Assembly (NCBI GenBank): GCA_945898055.1
Contig: CAMDGV010000035.1
Location: 1 to 43,872 of the forward strand
Direction: 5' to 3'
Length of the DNA stretch: 43,872 nt
From: Akkermansia muciniphila
GTDB taxonomy: Bacteria > Verrucomicrobiota > Verrucomicrobiia > Limisphaerales > UBA9464
The position numbers were made by a program, and so were the translations under genes. The notes beneath the pieces are model-generated. The model made no database searches, had not been told where the DNA came from, and saw only the letters and a list, made by a program, of their open reading frames with translations. Shown one piece after another: positions 9,424 to 17,741 of this stretch; within the stretch, counting starts at the first letter, position 1; each line of letters starts with the position of its first letter.

Positions 9424-10428
9424 ATGCTTCTGTCTTCATTATTTGCAGTGTTTGAACGATTGGACCGAGGTGAGTCGATCCTCTTGGGAGATGAACAGGA
9501 CGTCGATTTTCCTCAGGGCGGACCGTGGATCGGAGTTCGGTCTTCCGGTTCAACGGGGGTTCCGAAATGGGTCTGGCGTCGATGGAGTGATCTCAAGGCC
9601 GAAGTACGGCCGACCACCGGGGCAACTGGATGGCGTTGGGCATCGCCTTTTCAGGCTCAAAGTTTTGCCGGTGTTCAGGTGGCTTTACAGGCTTGGGCGA
9701 CTGGGGGGGAAGTGGTGTCTATTGATTCCCAGTGGGACCACGTTTGGGACCTAGCTCAGCGTGAACCGTGGCAGGCACTTTCCTGCACCCCCACTTACCT
9801 CGACCTTTTACTTCAGAATCAACCAACTGGATTGTCTCCATTGGATCCCCTTCAAATTACTTTGGGCGGCGAAGTATTGCGCCCGATCTGCGGGGTTCGA
9901 TTTGCTACACGCTTTCCTCGCGCGCGATTCACAGTGATTTATGCCGCCGCCGAGTGGGGGGTGCTTCTTAAAACTCATCGGCTCGATGGGTGGTATGAGG
10001 TAGATTCCTTGGATCGTCGTCGGTCAAAGTGGCGTATTGAACAGGGAATTCTTGAGTTACTGGATGTTTTTGGCGTTTGGCAATCCACAGGGGATGGGAT
10101 CGAACGGGACGGAGACCGAGTGCGAATTTTGGGGCGAGCTGATCGAGTGGTCAATGTGGCAGGCACCAAGGTGCACTTGGACGAGATTGGTCGGATGGCG
10201 GAGTTAGTTCCGGGTGTTCGCCGCGCTCTTGCGCTGGCTGAACCGAATGCTATTACCGGTCAAATTATCGTCCTCCATTATTCACCGGAGTCTGGCATCG
10301 ATCCGCGCGCTCTAGAATCGGTTCTTGCCGGAACCTTGCGCGATCAACTCCCAAAACCAGCTTGGCCACGTCGATGGATCTTAGATAATTTGCCGCCGGA
10401 GAAGAATGCAAAGCGACGGGTGTCGTAG
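9424..10428 (+). CDS. Short AMP-dependent acyl ligase (ANL family)
   Basis: A 334-residue ANL enzyme. The P-loop SSGSTGVPKWV lies near residue 40 and the hinge STGDGIERDGDRVRILGRAD is followed by VNVAGTKVHLDEIGRMAEL. The C-terminus LPPEKNAKRRVS could supply the catalytic lysine. Most acyl-CoA synthetases have 100 or more residues before the P-loop, so this one lacks much of the N-terminal subdomain, as in compact MenE-like ligases. I found no frameshifted piece upstream. It probably activates an acyl group for transfer to CoA or to the ACP encoded at 12326. Next genes: SDR, hexapeptide acyltransferase, ACP, exosortase. Confidence 0.78.
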   Translation: MLLSSLFAVFERLDRGESILLGDEQDVDFPQGGPWIGVRSSGSTGVPKWVWRRWSDLKAEVRPTTGATGWRWASPFQAQSFAGVQVALQAWATGGEVVSIDSQWDHVWDLAQREPWQALSCTPTYLDLLLQNQPTGLSPLDPLQITLGGEVLRPICGVRFATRFPRARFTVIYAAAEWGVLLKTHRLDGWYEVDSLDRRRSKWRIEQGILELLDVFGVWQSTGDGIERDGDRVRILGRADRVVNVAGTKVHLDEIGRMAELVPGVRRALALAEPNAITGQIIVLHYSPESGIDPRALESVLAGTLRDQLPKPAWPRRWILDNLPPEKNAKRRVS

Positions 10429-10627
10429 GGGCTTTTTGCGGATTACTTAGCCCGAACAACTCTGGATTTAACTCGTGAGGGCTTTGAAAGAAACGGACCT
10501 TATTTTTTGGTCTGATTTATCAGTCAGCTTCGGCTGCCGGGGTTCGTCGTGACAGAAGCCGGTCGAGCCTGTTATTGCCGATAAGTAGAACGAAGCCCAT
10601 GCTTACCAAATAAGCGGCACCTAAATT

Positions 10628-11392
10628 GTGTCACTTGTTTTATTTGTGACTAATCACCCCCAAATTAGTTCAGTTCCGCGGCGAGCCTTCCTTACCGGTG
10701 CCTCTCGCGGTCTCGGATTGACCATCGCCGAAGCGTTATTGATTGATGGGTGGGACGTCGTTGGTACCGCCCGCCAGTCTACGGTGGGCTTGGATACCCT
10801 TTTCGCTCGTTTTCCAAATCAGCTCCGATTCCATCCCGCCGATATTTCCATTCCGATCGAAGTGGATCGCCTCGTTAATGCTGCACGCTTTCTCGATGGT
10901 TACGACGCCTTCGTCTCCAATGCGGGCATAGGTATGGACGGTTTGATTACACTGGTTTCCCCCGAAGCCATTCAACAAGGGGTACAGGTGAATCTGGTAG
11001 CTCCGATGCTACTCGCTCGGGCTGCGGTAAAGGGGATGTTAACTCGGGGTGGATCGCTTATATTCATCGCTTCGATTGCGGCGAGGACTGGATTTTCAGG
11101 GTTATCAGCCTACGGGGCCACTAAAGCGGGGTTGGTTGGATTCTCCCGTGGGTTGGCGAGGGAATACGGAGCCCGAAATATCCGCTCTAACTGCATCCTC
11201 CCCGGCTTTCTTGACACTGAGATGACGGTCGGCTTGAACGAATCACGTCAGCACCAATTACGACGGCGTACGCCACTCGGGCGTTTAGGTCATACCACAG
11301 ATATTGTGGGGTCAATCCGCTTTCTTCTTTCGGACGCGGCCTGCCATATCACCGGCACCGAGATCACCATCGATGGTGGTATGACGGCCTGA
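10628..11392 (+). CDS. FabG-like short-chain dehydrogenase/reductase
   Basis: A 254-residue classical SDR, closest in pattern to 3-oxoacyl-ACP reductases. The cofactor motif is TGASRGLG, followed by VSNAGIG (NNAG equivalent). The catalytic serine is in IASIAA and the YxxxK pair is in SAYGATKAGLVGFSRGLA. The C-terminal HITGTEITIDGGMTA is typical. The start is GTG at 10628; a second GTG at 10646 would remove only six residues. Its place between an AMP-ligase and an ACP suggests it reduces an ACP- or CoA-bound beta-keto acyl group, but no ketosynthase is seen in the window. Confidence 0.85.
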   Translation: MSLVLFVTNHPQISSVPRRAFLTGASRGLGLTIAEALLIDGWDVVGTARQSTVGLDTLFARFPNQLRFHPADISIPIEVDRLVNAARFLDGYDAFVSNAGIGMDGLITLVSPEAIQQGVQVNLVAPMLLARAAVKGMLTRGGSLIFIASIAARTGFSGLSAYGATKAGLVGFSRGLAREYGARNIRSNCILPGFLDTEMTVGLNESRQHQLRRRTPLGRLGHTTDIVGSIRFLLSDAACHITGTEITIDGGMTA

Positions 11393-11634
11393 AATGGGGT
11401 AGTTTCTCAACCTTAAGAGGTAAAAAAGTTATCGTTTTAACACCTTTTTTGGACTTTACTGACCATGGTAAGAATCGGTTTAAACTTTTTGAAACTGGTG
11501 CTCTGGATAAAAAATAAATCTCCCCTATTTATGGCCGATGACAATCGATCCTTTTTTGTCTCCACTCTTGATTTTAGGCTTTATTTAGGGTAATTCTTCT
11601 AGCTAGTCGATCCGTGTATCCTACTTGTTAAGAA

Positions 11635-12231
11635 ATGCCCTCGCTTCCCGAAATGTCTGCGGGGCCTCTCCTAGATCCCTCAGTCTTGGCAACCGTCCTT
11701 TGTTCGTGCGGCCGCGGCGTTCGCGTTTTTGCTGGGTGCCGAATTGTTTCACCAGAGCGAATTTCTGTGGGCGACTTTTGTCAGATCGATGAGGACGTTC
11801 GCATTTTTGCTGGCGAGGGAATCACTCTAGGCCGCCATGTCCATCTCGCCTTTGGTTGCAGCATTTCCGGTGGCGGGTTTTGTGATATCGGAGACTTTGC
11901 TGGAATTAGTGGTGGGGTCCGAATTGTAACTGGGGCCGATGAAATCCAAGGGGGACTTACCAATCCCACGGTGCCGATGGAGTTTCGACGGGTAAATCGG
12001 TCGCAAGTTGTGATCGGGGCACATGCATTGATTTTCACTTCTGCAGTGGTTTTTCCAGGGGTTCGTATCGGGGAGGGGGCCGTGGTGGCCGCTGGATCGC
12101 TTGTGCATCGAGATTTGCTTCCTTGGTCAATTTACGCGGGAAATCCCCTCGTTTGTATTGGTCGCCGTGACCCTGAACCCATTCTTGATGCCGCGCGACG
12201 GTTGGTCGAATTGGAGTCAGCAGATCAATAA
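11635..12231 (+). CDS. Left-handed beta-helix (hexapeptide) acyltransferase
   Basis: A 198-residue protein with imperfect hexapeptide repeats (ISVGDFCQI, ITLGRHVHLAFGCSISGGG, CDIGDFAGISGGVRIVTGAD, VVIGAHALIFTSAVVFPGVRIGEGAVVAAGSLV), the left-handed parallel beta-helix of acetyl/acyltransferases. The C-terminal WSIYAGNPLVCIGRR matches the usual ..YAGNPAk.i..R ending. Such enzymes O- or N-acylate sugars from acyl-CoA or acyl-ACP. The gene just upstream of an ACP suggests an ACP-borne donor, but that is inference. The 242-base gap before it is A+T-rich and may hold a promoter. Start ATG 11635. Confidence 0.85.
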   Translation: MPSLPEMSAGPLLDPSVLATVLCSCGRGVRVFAGCRIVSPERISVGDFCQIDEDVRIFAGEGITLGRHVHLAFGCSISGGGFCDIGDFAGISGGVRIVTGADEIQGGLTNPTVPMEFRRVNRSQVVIGAHALIFTSAVVFPGVRIGEGAVVAAGSLVHRDLLPWSIYAGNPLVCIGRRDPEPILDAARRLVELESADQ

Positions 12232-12325
12232 GTTCTTGGGGAGATATTGAACACGAAGATTGCGGTCCTTCGCATCGATTTTGCTGTCTGAATAAACAAT
12301 AAAATAATTAATCTCCAACTAATCG

Positions 12326-12568
12326 ATGGATGCCCGCAAACGAATTGAGTTATTGGTTGTCGCCTTAAACCGCAGGAATGGAGGCGACCTCAGTGGCTTA
12401 GACTTTTCCTTACGACTACTAGATGCACGGATCGGACTTGATTCCCTCGATTTGGCGGAAGTGTTGGTGGACTTGGAACGTGAGTATGGCCAGACGCCTT
12501 TTGATCGACCGAAGCCTCCGCGCACTTGGGATGAGCTCGCCCAAATTTTGGAAGCTTCGACGAGATGA
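12326..12568 (+). CDS. Acyl carrier protein
   Basis: An 80-residue ACP. The phosphopantetheine serine is S40 in IGLDSLDLAEVLVDLEREYG, the DSL motif of carrier proteins. The fold length is normal, although the N-terminal half is more basic than the housekeeping ACP. Its last four bases overlap the start of the EpsI-like gene (ATGA at 12565-12568), so translation is probably coupled. The position between a hexapeptide acyltransferase and an exosortase suggests a specialised carrier for an envelope polymer rather than bulk fatty acid synthesis. Proteobacterial exosortase-A loci are known to carry an acyl-CoA ligase and an ACP. Confidence 0.85.
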   Translation: MDARKRIELLVVALNRRNGGDLSGLDFSLRLLDARIGLDSLDLAEVLVDLEREYGQTPFDRPKPPRTWDELAQILEASTR

Positions 12569-13314
12569 AATCTCTTTTCCTACTTGCCGGATCGGTGGTG
12601 ATGGTTTGGTTATTCCCCCATTTATGGTACACGCGAACGGATAAAACTCAGATTGTCCAATGGTTAACCGAACAGACTCAAGCTCCGGGTTGGTCTTACG
12701 CTGCGGTAGAAATCGATAAATCAGCCGAACGTACTTTAGTCGCGGATCGATTGGTGAACGGAGAATTCTCGCGGGAAGATCGCGGACTACAAGTTGTTAG
12801 GGTCTTTGGGGCGCGTCGTTCGAAGGAGAATCCCAAAGAGATCGGTTTGTTTGTTCACACCCCGGACCGGTGTTGGGTTCAGGCCGGTTGGAATTTGAAC
12901 TCAGTGGATTCGGATTATATCGAAGTCGTTTTGCACGGGCGAAGGATTGGGTTTGAACGTCGTTTATTTTCGGTTCAGGGGAAATCGGAATTGGTCTATT
13001 TTGCTGGATTGGTTGGCGGCCAGACACTGCCCTATCGGTTGGACCATAATTATTCGGTGAGTCGTCGGGTGTTGAAAGCGAAGGCTGATGATCGAATAAA
13101 TAAGGCAAATCGCTGGAATGACTCCGTCCTTTGGAGTCGAGTGATCGAGTCCTTCCTAGCACGACGACCGTTGCTTGGGCCGAAACAATTCCTTCGGATT
13201 TCAACCCCAGTGGCCGACGGTGATTTAGCCGCGGCAGATCGGCGTCTTCAAGAACTTCTCCCATTTTGGTTGAAACCGGAAGATGTAATTAGCCCTAGAG
13301 ATTCTAAGGAATAG
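12565..13314 (+). CDS. EpsI-like exosortase-associated protein
   Basis: A 249-residue protein with an N-terminal membrane anchor (about residues 3-20). HTPDRCWVQAGW near residues 98-109 matches the HxPxxCxPxxGW signature of EpsI/DUF3485 proteins, which are encoded beside or fused to exosortases. In this family the conserved Cys is thought to matter, but the biochemical role is unsettled. The protein would face the periplasm. It overlaps the ACP gene by four bases, and its stop (13312-13314) overlaps the GTG start of the exosortase by one base, which marks a tight operon. No PEP-CTERM substrate was seen in the window. Confidence 0.8.
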   Translation: MKSLFLLAGSVVMVWLFPHLWYTRTDKTQIVQWLTEQTQAPGWSYAAVEIDKSAERTLVADRLVNGEFSREDRGLQVVRVFGARRSKENPKEIGLFVHTPDRCWVQAGWNLNSVDSDYIEVVLHGRRIGFERRLFSVQGKSELVYFAGLVGGQTLPYRLDHNYSVSRRVLKAKADDRINKANRWNDSVLWSRVIESFLARRPLLGPKQFLRISTPVADGDLAAADRRLQELLPFWLKPEDVISPRDSKE

Positions 13315-14231
13315 TGATGATTCATATTGATTGTCGAACCGTACCTCTTCGGTGGTCTGCTTTGGGTTTGCTGTTACTTCCGGCTTGGCTAGCCGCTGGT
13401 TGGTTGATTTACCAAACTAGCTGGTATTGGATCCACAATCCGGAGATGAATTTTGGATGGATCGTGGTCCTTCTTTGCGGTTTCATGATCACCGAAGTTA
13501 CACCTGATCTGCCTCCACCTCGAATGCGGTGGACAATTCCATCGGTTACTTTGGTCATTTGCGGGCTCCTATCACTCCTGCTTTTTCAACTTTATCAGGC
13601 AGCCTTCGGAACAATGCCCGCCAGTTTAATGGCCCTCGCTTTTGGATGTATGGCATTGATCACTGCCACTCTTCTTTTTGTGTTCGGGCCGGTGGCTCTT
13701 GGATCTCTTGGATTTGCCTTTTATTTTCTCCTCATTGCTCTCCCCTTGCCCTCAGTGGTTCAATCGTTGATTATTTCTAATCTACAAAACTTCGTCGCGG
13801 CAATGGATGTGGAACTACTTAATCTCATCGGCATTCCTGCACAACGGCACGGCAGCATTATCCAATTGGCCACTGGACTGGTCGGGGTCGACGATGCCTG
13901 TAGCGGATTTCGATCGCTGCAATCATCGATCATGGCCGCAGTGTTCATTGGATTTTTACTCTTTAAATCTTGGGGCTGGCGTCTGGCTTTGGGTGTTTTG
14001 TCGGTGTTGCTGGCTGTCCTTGGCAACCTGGGCCGTACCTTTTATCTTTGCTCTGAGGGGGCATCAAAAGGGATCGATGCTGTCCGAGGGGTTCACGATG
14101 CCGCTGGTTGGTCGGTGATGGCTTTCACTGCAGCAGGCGTGGCCTTTGCCGCTTGGTTAATACTTCGACTGCAAGCGGCTCAAGCGGATTTTGAAACGAG
14201 GTTGGCGGCTGCAAATTCTGGAGATCTTTGA
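13314..14231 (+). CDS. Exosortase (transpeptidase-like membrane protease)
   Basis: A 305-residue multi-pass membrane protein with about eight hydrophobic segments. The catalytic residues of the exosortase/archaeosortase family are all present: C196 in GVDDACSGFRSL, R241 in GNLGRTFYL, and H261 in VRGVHDAAGW. Exosortases cleave C-terminal PEP-CTERM-type signals and attach the protein to the envelope or exopolymer, and they co-occur with EPS genes. Start: GTG at 13314 (overlapping the previous stop) or ATG at 13317; I cannot decide. The C-terminal cytosolic tail is short. The neighbouring sugar transferase, 100 bases downstream, fits the usual EPS context. Confidence 0.9.
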   Translation: MMIHIDCRTVPLRWSALGLLLLPAWLAAGWLIYQTSWYWIHNPEMNFGWIVVLLCGFMITEVTPDLPPPRMRWTIPSVTLVICGLLSLLLFQLYQAAFGTMPASLMALAFGCMALITATLLFVFGPVALGSLGFAFYFLLIALPLPSVVQSLIISNLQNFVAAMDVELLNLIGIPAQRHGSIIQLATGLVGVDDACSGFRSLQSSIMAAVFIGFLLFKSWGWRLALGVLSVLLAVLGNLGRTFYLCSEGASKGIDAVRGVHDAAGWSVMAFTAAGVAFAAWLILRLQAAQADFETRLAAANSGDL

Positions 14232-14331
14232 GGAACACACCGGGAGAAAATAAGGAGAATAGACTCCACGACGAGCACTTCCTCGCCGCATAATCCAATG
14301 TGAACGCATCTTAATTTTGTCTCTAACTAAC

Positions 14332-15045
14332 ATGCGTGAGTCGCTGAGAGTAAATTATAGTTTATCGAGAAGTGCCCCCCCGAACTGGGCTAGTTGGGGG
14401 CAGTATAGGACCTCTGAGGGGTTTCCTCCGAGCAAGCGAATCCTAGATTTTCTGCTGCTGATTCTCTCGTCTCCATGCTGGGTTGCCTTACTGATTTTGA
14501 CCGCTCTCTGTGTACAATGGAGATTGGGGGGGCCGGTGTTGTTCCGACAGGATCGTCCCGGTTTGAAAGGGCGAATTTTTAGAGTGATCAAGTTCCGCTC
14601 GATGACCGATGAACGTGATGCCTCCGATCAACTCTTGCCCGACGCTGTCCGACTCGCTCCTTTTGGGCGTCAACTCCGTTCTACCTCGCTTGATGAGCTC
14701 CCTAGTTTACTCTGCGTACTGAAAGGCGAAATGTCGTTGGTAGGACCTAGGCCTTTGCTACCCCAATATCTAAATCGATATTCCGCAGAGCAAGCCCGTC
14801 GCCATAATTTACCACCGGGTTTGACCGGATGGGCGCAGGTAAATGGGCGTAATGCTTTGGCGTGGGAAGACAAATTTCGACTCGACGTCTGGTACATCGA
14901 GAACGCCAGTGTCGGATTAGATTTATGGATTCTTTTTCACACCGTTTTGAAGGTCGTTCGACCTGACGGAATCTCGGCGGTTGGGGAGGCCACAATGCCA
15001 GAGTTTTTAGGGACATCCCCAAGACCGGACTCATCTCCAAAGTAA
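14332..15045 (+). CDS. Polyprenyl-phosphate sugar-phosphate transferase
   Basis: A roughly 237-residue member of the bacterial sugar transferase family (monotopic phosphoglycosyl transferase, like PglC and the WcaJ C-terminus). It has one membrane-inserted helix (LDFLLLILSSPCWVALLILT), then GGPVLFRQDRPGL, FRVIKFRSMTDERD with the catalytic Asp-Glu pair (D93-E94), and the ending LVGPRPLLPQYL ... RHNLPPGLTGWAQVNGRN. It starts exopolysaccharide repeat-unit assembly by moving a sugar-1-phosphate onto undecaprenyl phosphate at the inner membrane. I prefer the ATG at 14332 to the TTG at 14317. It follows the exosortase gene on the same strand. Confidence 0.9.
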   Translation: MRESLRVNYSLSRSAPPNWASWGQYRTSEGFPPSKRILDFLLLILSSPCWVALLILTALCVQWRLGGPVLFRQDRPGLKGRIFRVIKFRSMTDERDASDQLLPDAVRLAPFGRQLRSTSLDELPSLLCVLKGEMSLVGPRPLLPQYLNRYSAEQARRHNLPPGLTGWAQVNGRNALAWEDKFRLDVWYIENASVGLDLWILFHTVLKVVRPDGISAVGEATMPEFLGTSPRPDSSPK

Positions 15046-15174
15046 CTAGGTCCGAGGAGTCAAAGACTTTCGTCTAGTTAGCTAGACTCAGTCTCCTTTT
15101 GAAAATAAAACCTCGTGGGCTCGGATAGGAGCGAAATCGAACCCTGCCAAGCGTTGCTGCAGATCACCGGGGGA

Positions 15175-16284
15175 TCAAATGGAGTCGGCAAATTTCTGCA
15201 TAGCCTCCTCCTGTTTCTCGATGCTTTCCACCAGTCGAAATTGGGTGCGGGTTCGGTCGAGATTATGTTCCGGTCGATGAACTCGAAAATAGGTATCGCC
15301 GCTCAGATAGTCAGTCAGGAATCGAAGTCCGATCGTGAAGGTAAGCAATTTTCCAGAAAAAGCGATCAAGGCCCGCTCATGACGGTTTAGCATAGGCCCA
15401 GCCGCTTCGATGTAACCGAGGCAAAGCTTGCGGAAAAGAGGCATCTGCATTTCCACTTTGGACAAGTCCCGTTCGTCTTCCACGGTTGGGGTGGTGGTGG
15501 TACGCACCATATCGCCAAAGTCATAAAGCGCACAACCCGGCATGACCGTGTCTAAATCGACGACACATATCGCCTTTTGAGTGACCTCATCGAGCATCAC
15601 ATTATTGAATTTAGTATCGTTATGAGTTGCTCGCTCTGGAATCCGGCCCCGTTCCATCTCTTTGAGAATAATATCGCATATTTTCTCTCGTTTTATGGCA
15701 AAATTGATCTCCGCTGCCGCGCCCGTGACACGTCTGCAGACGTCGGTCTTGATCGCAAGTTGCAGTGCATCATAACGGCGGCGGGTGTCGTGAAAATAAG
15801 GGATAGTTTCGGCCAACCGCTCGCCACTGAGATCGGCTAAGGAGCCCTGGAAAGCACCGAAGGCTTTACCTGCTTCATAAGCGTGGGCGGGTAAAGTTAC
15901 CGATTCATAAGATTTAACTCTCTCCACCAAGATGAAAGTCCTCCAGCAGGCTCCTTCGGTCGTCCGATAATATAAATGACCGGCTCGGGTCGGGATAATG
16001 GTCAGAACCCGACGACTAATATCGGCAACGCCGCTTGCTTCTAGACGCCGTCGCTGATGCTGGGTGGTCCGGTAAATATTTGTCATCACTGCATCCGGAT
16101 TTTTAAACACCTCAGTGTTCAGCTTTTGATGAACATACCGCACCGTAGTACCCCCTTGTTCGTAGGTGGCGAAGTAGGTCTCATTAATATGTCCGATCTT
16201 GCAAGGAGCGACAAATTGAAGGTCACCATAGATCTGAAACTGATGGGAAATAGCAGTAATCTCAGCAGGGTTATATGCGGACAT
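15175..16284 (-). CDS. NahK-like aminoglycoside-phosphotransferase-fold kinase
   Basis: A 369-residue kinase of the APH/choline-kinase fold. The catalytic loop is ATHNDTKFNNVM (H221, D223, N228), and the metal-binding motif is VVDLDTVMPG (D243/D245). These are nearly the motifs of N-acetylhexosamine 1-kinase (NahK) and of the so-called mucin desulfatase group. I infer phosphorylation of an N-acetylhexosamine or related sugar at C1, giving an activated-sugar precursor; this needs assay. The start is ATG 16282-16284. The gene is convergent with the sugar transferase and divergent from the lipoprotein gene, with about 147 bases between the two starts. Confidence 0.8.
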   Translation of the reverse strand: MSAYNPAEITAISHQFQIYGDLQFVAPCKIGHINETYFATYEQGGTTVRYVHQKLNTEVFKNPDAVMTNIYRTTQHQRRRLEASGVADISRRVLTIIPTRAGHLYYRTTEGACWRTFILVERVKSYESVTLPAHAYEAGKAFGAFQGSLADLSGERLAETIPYFHDTRRRYDALQLAIKTDVCRRVTGAAAEINFAIKREKICDIILKEMERGRIPERATHNDTKFNNVMLDEVTQKAICVVDLDTVMPGCALYDFGDMVRTTTTPTVEDERDLSKVEMQMPLFRKLCLGYIEAAGPMLNRHERALIAFSGKLLTFTIGLRFLTDYLSGDTYFRVHRPEHNLDRTRTQFRLVESIEKQEEAMQKFADSI

Positions 16285-16431
16285 ACAATCGCTATACCCT
16301 ATTTGGATGATCGGCTATTTGACAAGCCATCATGCTTAAAATCAGGCGTTTGTGATTCCACTAACCCGACTTTAGGATTTACTATTTGGGGGACTTGCGT
16401 TGTGATCGGTGCCTTAGATAAGCCCTCAAAA

Positions 16432-17670
16432 GTGACCCAAAACCAAAAAAAAAATCACTCTAATTGGAAGTGGTCCGTGATCTTCTTGGGAGCTTTGTCG
16501 CTTTTTGTTTTTGGCTGCCGCTGTACCAGTCCGAGCTCGACATCCACTGCGACCACAGAGGCTGCCCGCCGGGCGCGGATGCCGGGTCCTTCTCATCGTT
16601 TCCCATTAGGTATCTACGGAGTTCAAACTGTCCCCGATCTCGAAGCGGTCAGTGCTGCGGGATTTTCTTTGGTGACGGGTCCCTTAAACCGCGATTTTAT
16701 GGAAACTGCATTGGCCCGAGGCGTCGGAGTTTTTGCGAGTCCTGGTACCTCAGCGGGCCCGAGTTTTGATCCTGTGGCCGCACGCACTGCAATAGGGCAA
16801 TGGGACCGTCATCTGGCATTGTCTGCCTGGTACGTGATTGATGAACCCGATATGGCTGGGTTAGCACCGGACTCCGTAGAATTGGCTCATAATACCCTGA
16901 TAAATGCTGGGGCAACAAAACCAACCGCCTTGGTGGTTTGTCGCGGCCCAAATCTGGCGTTGTTTCATTCGACCGATATTTTAATGGTCGATTTTTATCC
17001 AGTAGGCTGGATTCCCGTTCCCGCTTTTTTTCAACACATGCGTCACGGCGCGACGGCAGCAAATGCGGCTAACAAGAAGTTTATCGCGGTTATTCAGGCG
17101 ATGGATTGGGACGCCTACCGGAAAGATTTCCCTTTCCCTGAACCTTTTCACCCCCGACCGCCCTCCGAGGCTGAACTCCGCAGTATGGCTTGGGGAGCCC
17201 GAGTTCTTGGCGCAGACGGTCTCTTTTTTTATCCTTACCGCGACGGCAATTGGGAGATGACTGAGCGACCCGAGACGTGGAAAGCTCTAACCAATGTGGT
17301 GCAGGAGATCCGGCACTGGGAAACTATCTTCGCCGCCGCCCGATCAGGGTACCCGCCGAGTACCGAAATGGTCTCTGAATATTTTAATGAAGCATTGGAG
17401 GCCCCCATTCTTTGGTCGGTACGAAAAGTTGAGTGCGGTAACGGCCAAGTGGCGCCGGGTAACTACTGGATAATGGTAAACACAACCGAACGAATTCAAG
17501 ACTTTCGAGTTCTCGATACGGAGTGGCAAAACACGAGCCAGCCCAGTCTTTTGACCGGAGAAAAGATGGACATAGACGAAGAAGGTTGGACCGAGGGTTT
17601 GAAGCCCTTCGAAGTACGAGTTTTGGGGCCTGTAATTTCGGCACTGGATTCTTCCAAGGTAACTAAGTGA
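16432..17670 (+). CDS. TIM-barrel-like lipoprotein, possible glycoside hydrolase
   Basis: About 412 residues from the GTG at 16432. The open frame extends to 16057, but that part lies on the kinase gene and is probably not translated. From 16432 the protein has a basic N-terminus, a hydrophobic core and a lipobox-like FVFGC (C29), which suggests a lipoprotein. The body starts FPLGIYGVQ and contains SAWYVIDEPDMAGL (D137, E138), DILMVDFYPVG and VIQAMDWDAY, a pattern of (beta/alpha)8 glycosidase-like domains in which E138 could be the acid. No exact GH family can be named. It sits between NahK-like and O-antigen ligase genes, which supports a carbohydrate role. Confidence 0.6.
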   Translation: MTQNQKKNHSNWKWSVIFLGALSLFVFGCRCTSPSSTSTATTEAARRARMPGPSHRFPLGIYGVQTVPDLEAVSAAGFSLVTGPLNRDFMETALARGVGVFASPGTSAGPSFDPVAARTAIGQWDRHLALSAWYVIDEPDMAGLAPDSVELAHNTLINAGATKPTALVVCRGPNLALFHSTDILMVDFYPVGWIPVPAFFQHMRHGATAANAANKKFIAVIQAMDWDAYRKDFPFPEPFHPRPPSEAELRSMAWGARVLGADGLFFYPYRDGNWEMTERPETWKALTNVVQEIRHWETIFAAARSGYPPSTEMVSEYFNEALEAPILWSVRKVECGNGQVAPGNYWIMVNTTERIQDFRVLDTEWQNTSQPSLLTGEKMDIDEEGWTEGLKPFEVRVLGPVISALDSSKVTK

Positions 17671-17741
17671 ACCTCTTGGCGCTCCTTTGCTCCTCTTAGA
17701 ATGTACCAAGCTCGACTGCCGTCTTTAGAATTCTATTCCCC

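Noticed and set aside
11400-11460. A/T-rich imperfect hairpin after the SDR gene, considered as a terminator
   Set aside because: The arms pair poorly (AGGT...ACCT with few further pairs), so I do not call it.
16315-16340. TTGACA box between the divergent kinase and lipoprotein genes
   Set aside because: The nearest A/T-rich -10 candidate is only about 12 bases away, too close for a sigma-70 promoter.
16057-16431. N-terminal extension of the lipoprotein frame
   Set aside because: It overlaps the reverse-strand kinase gene up to 16284 and would hide the lipoprotein signal; the GTG at 16432 gives a sensible signal peptide.
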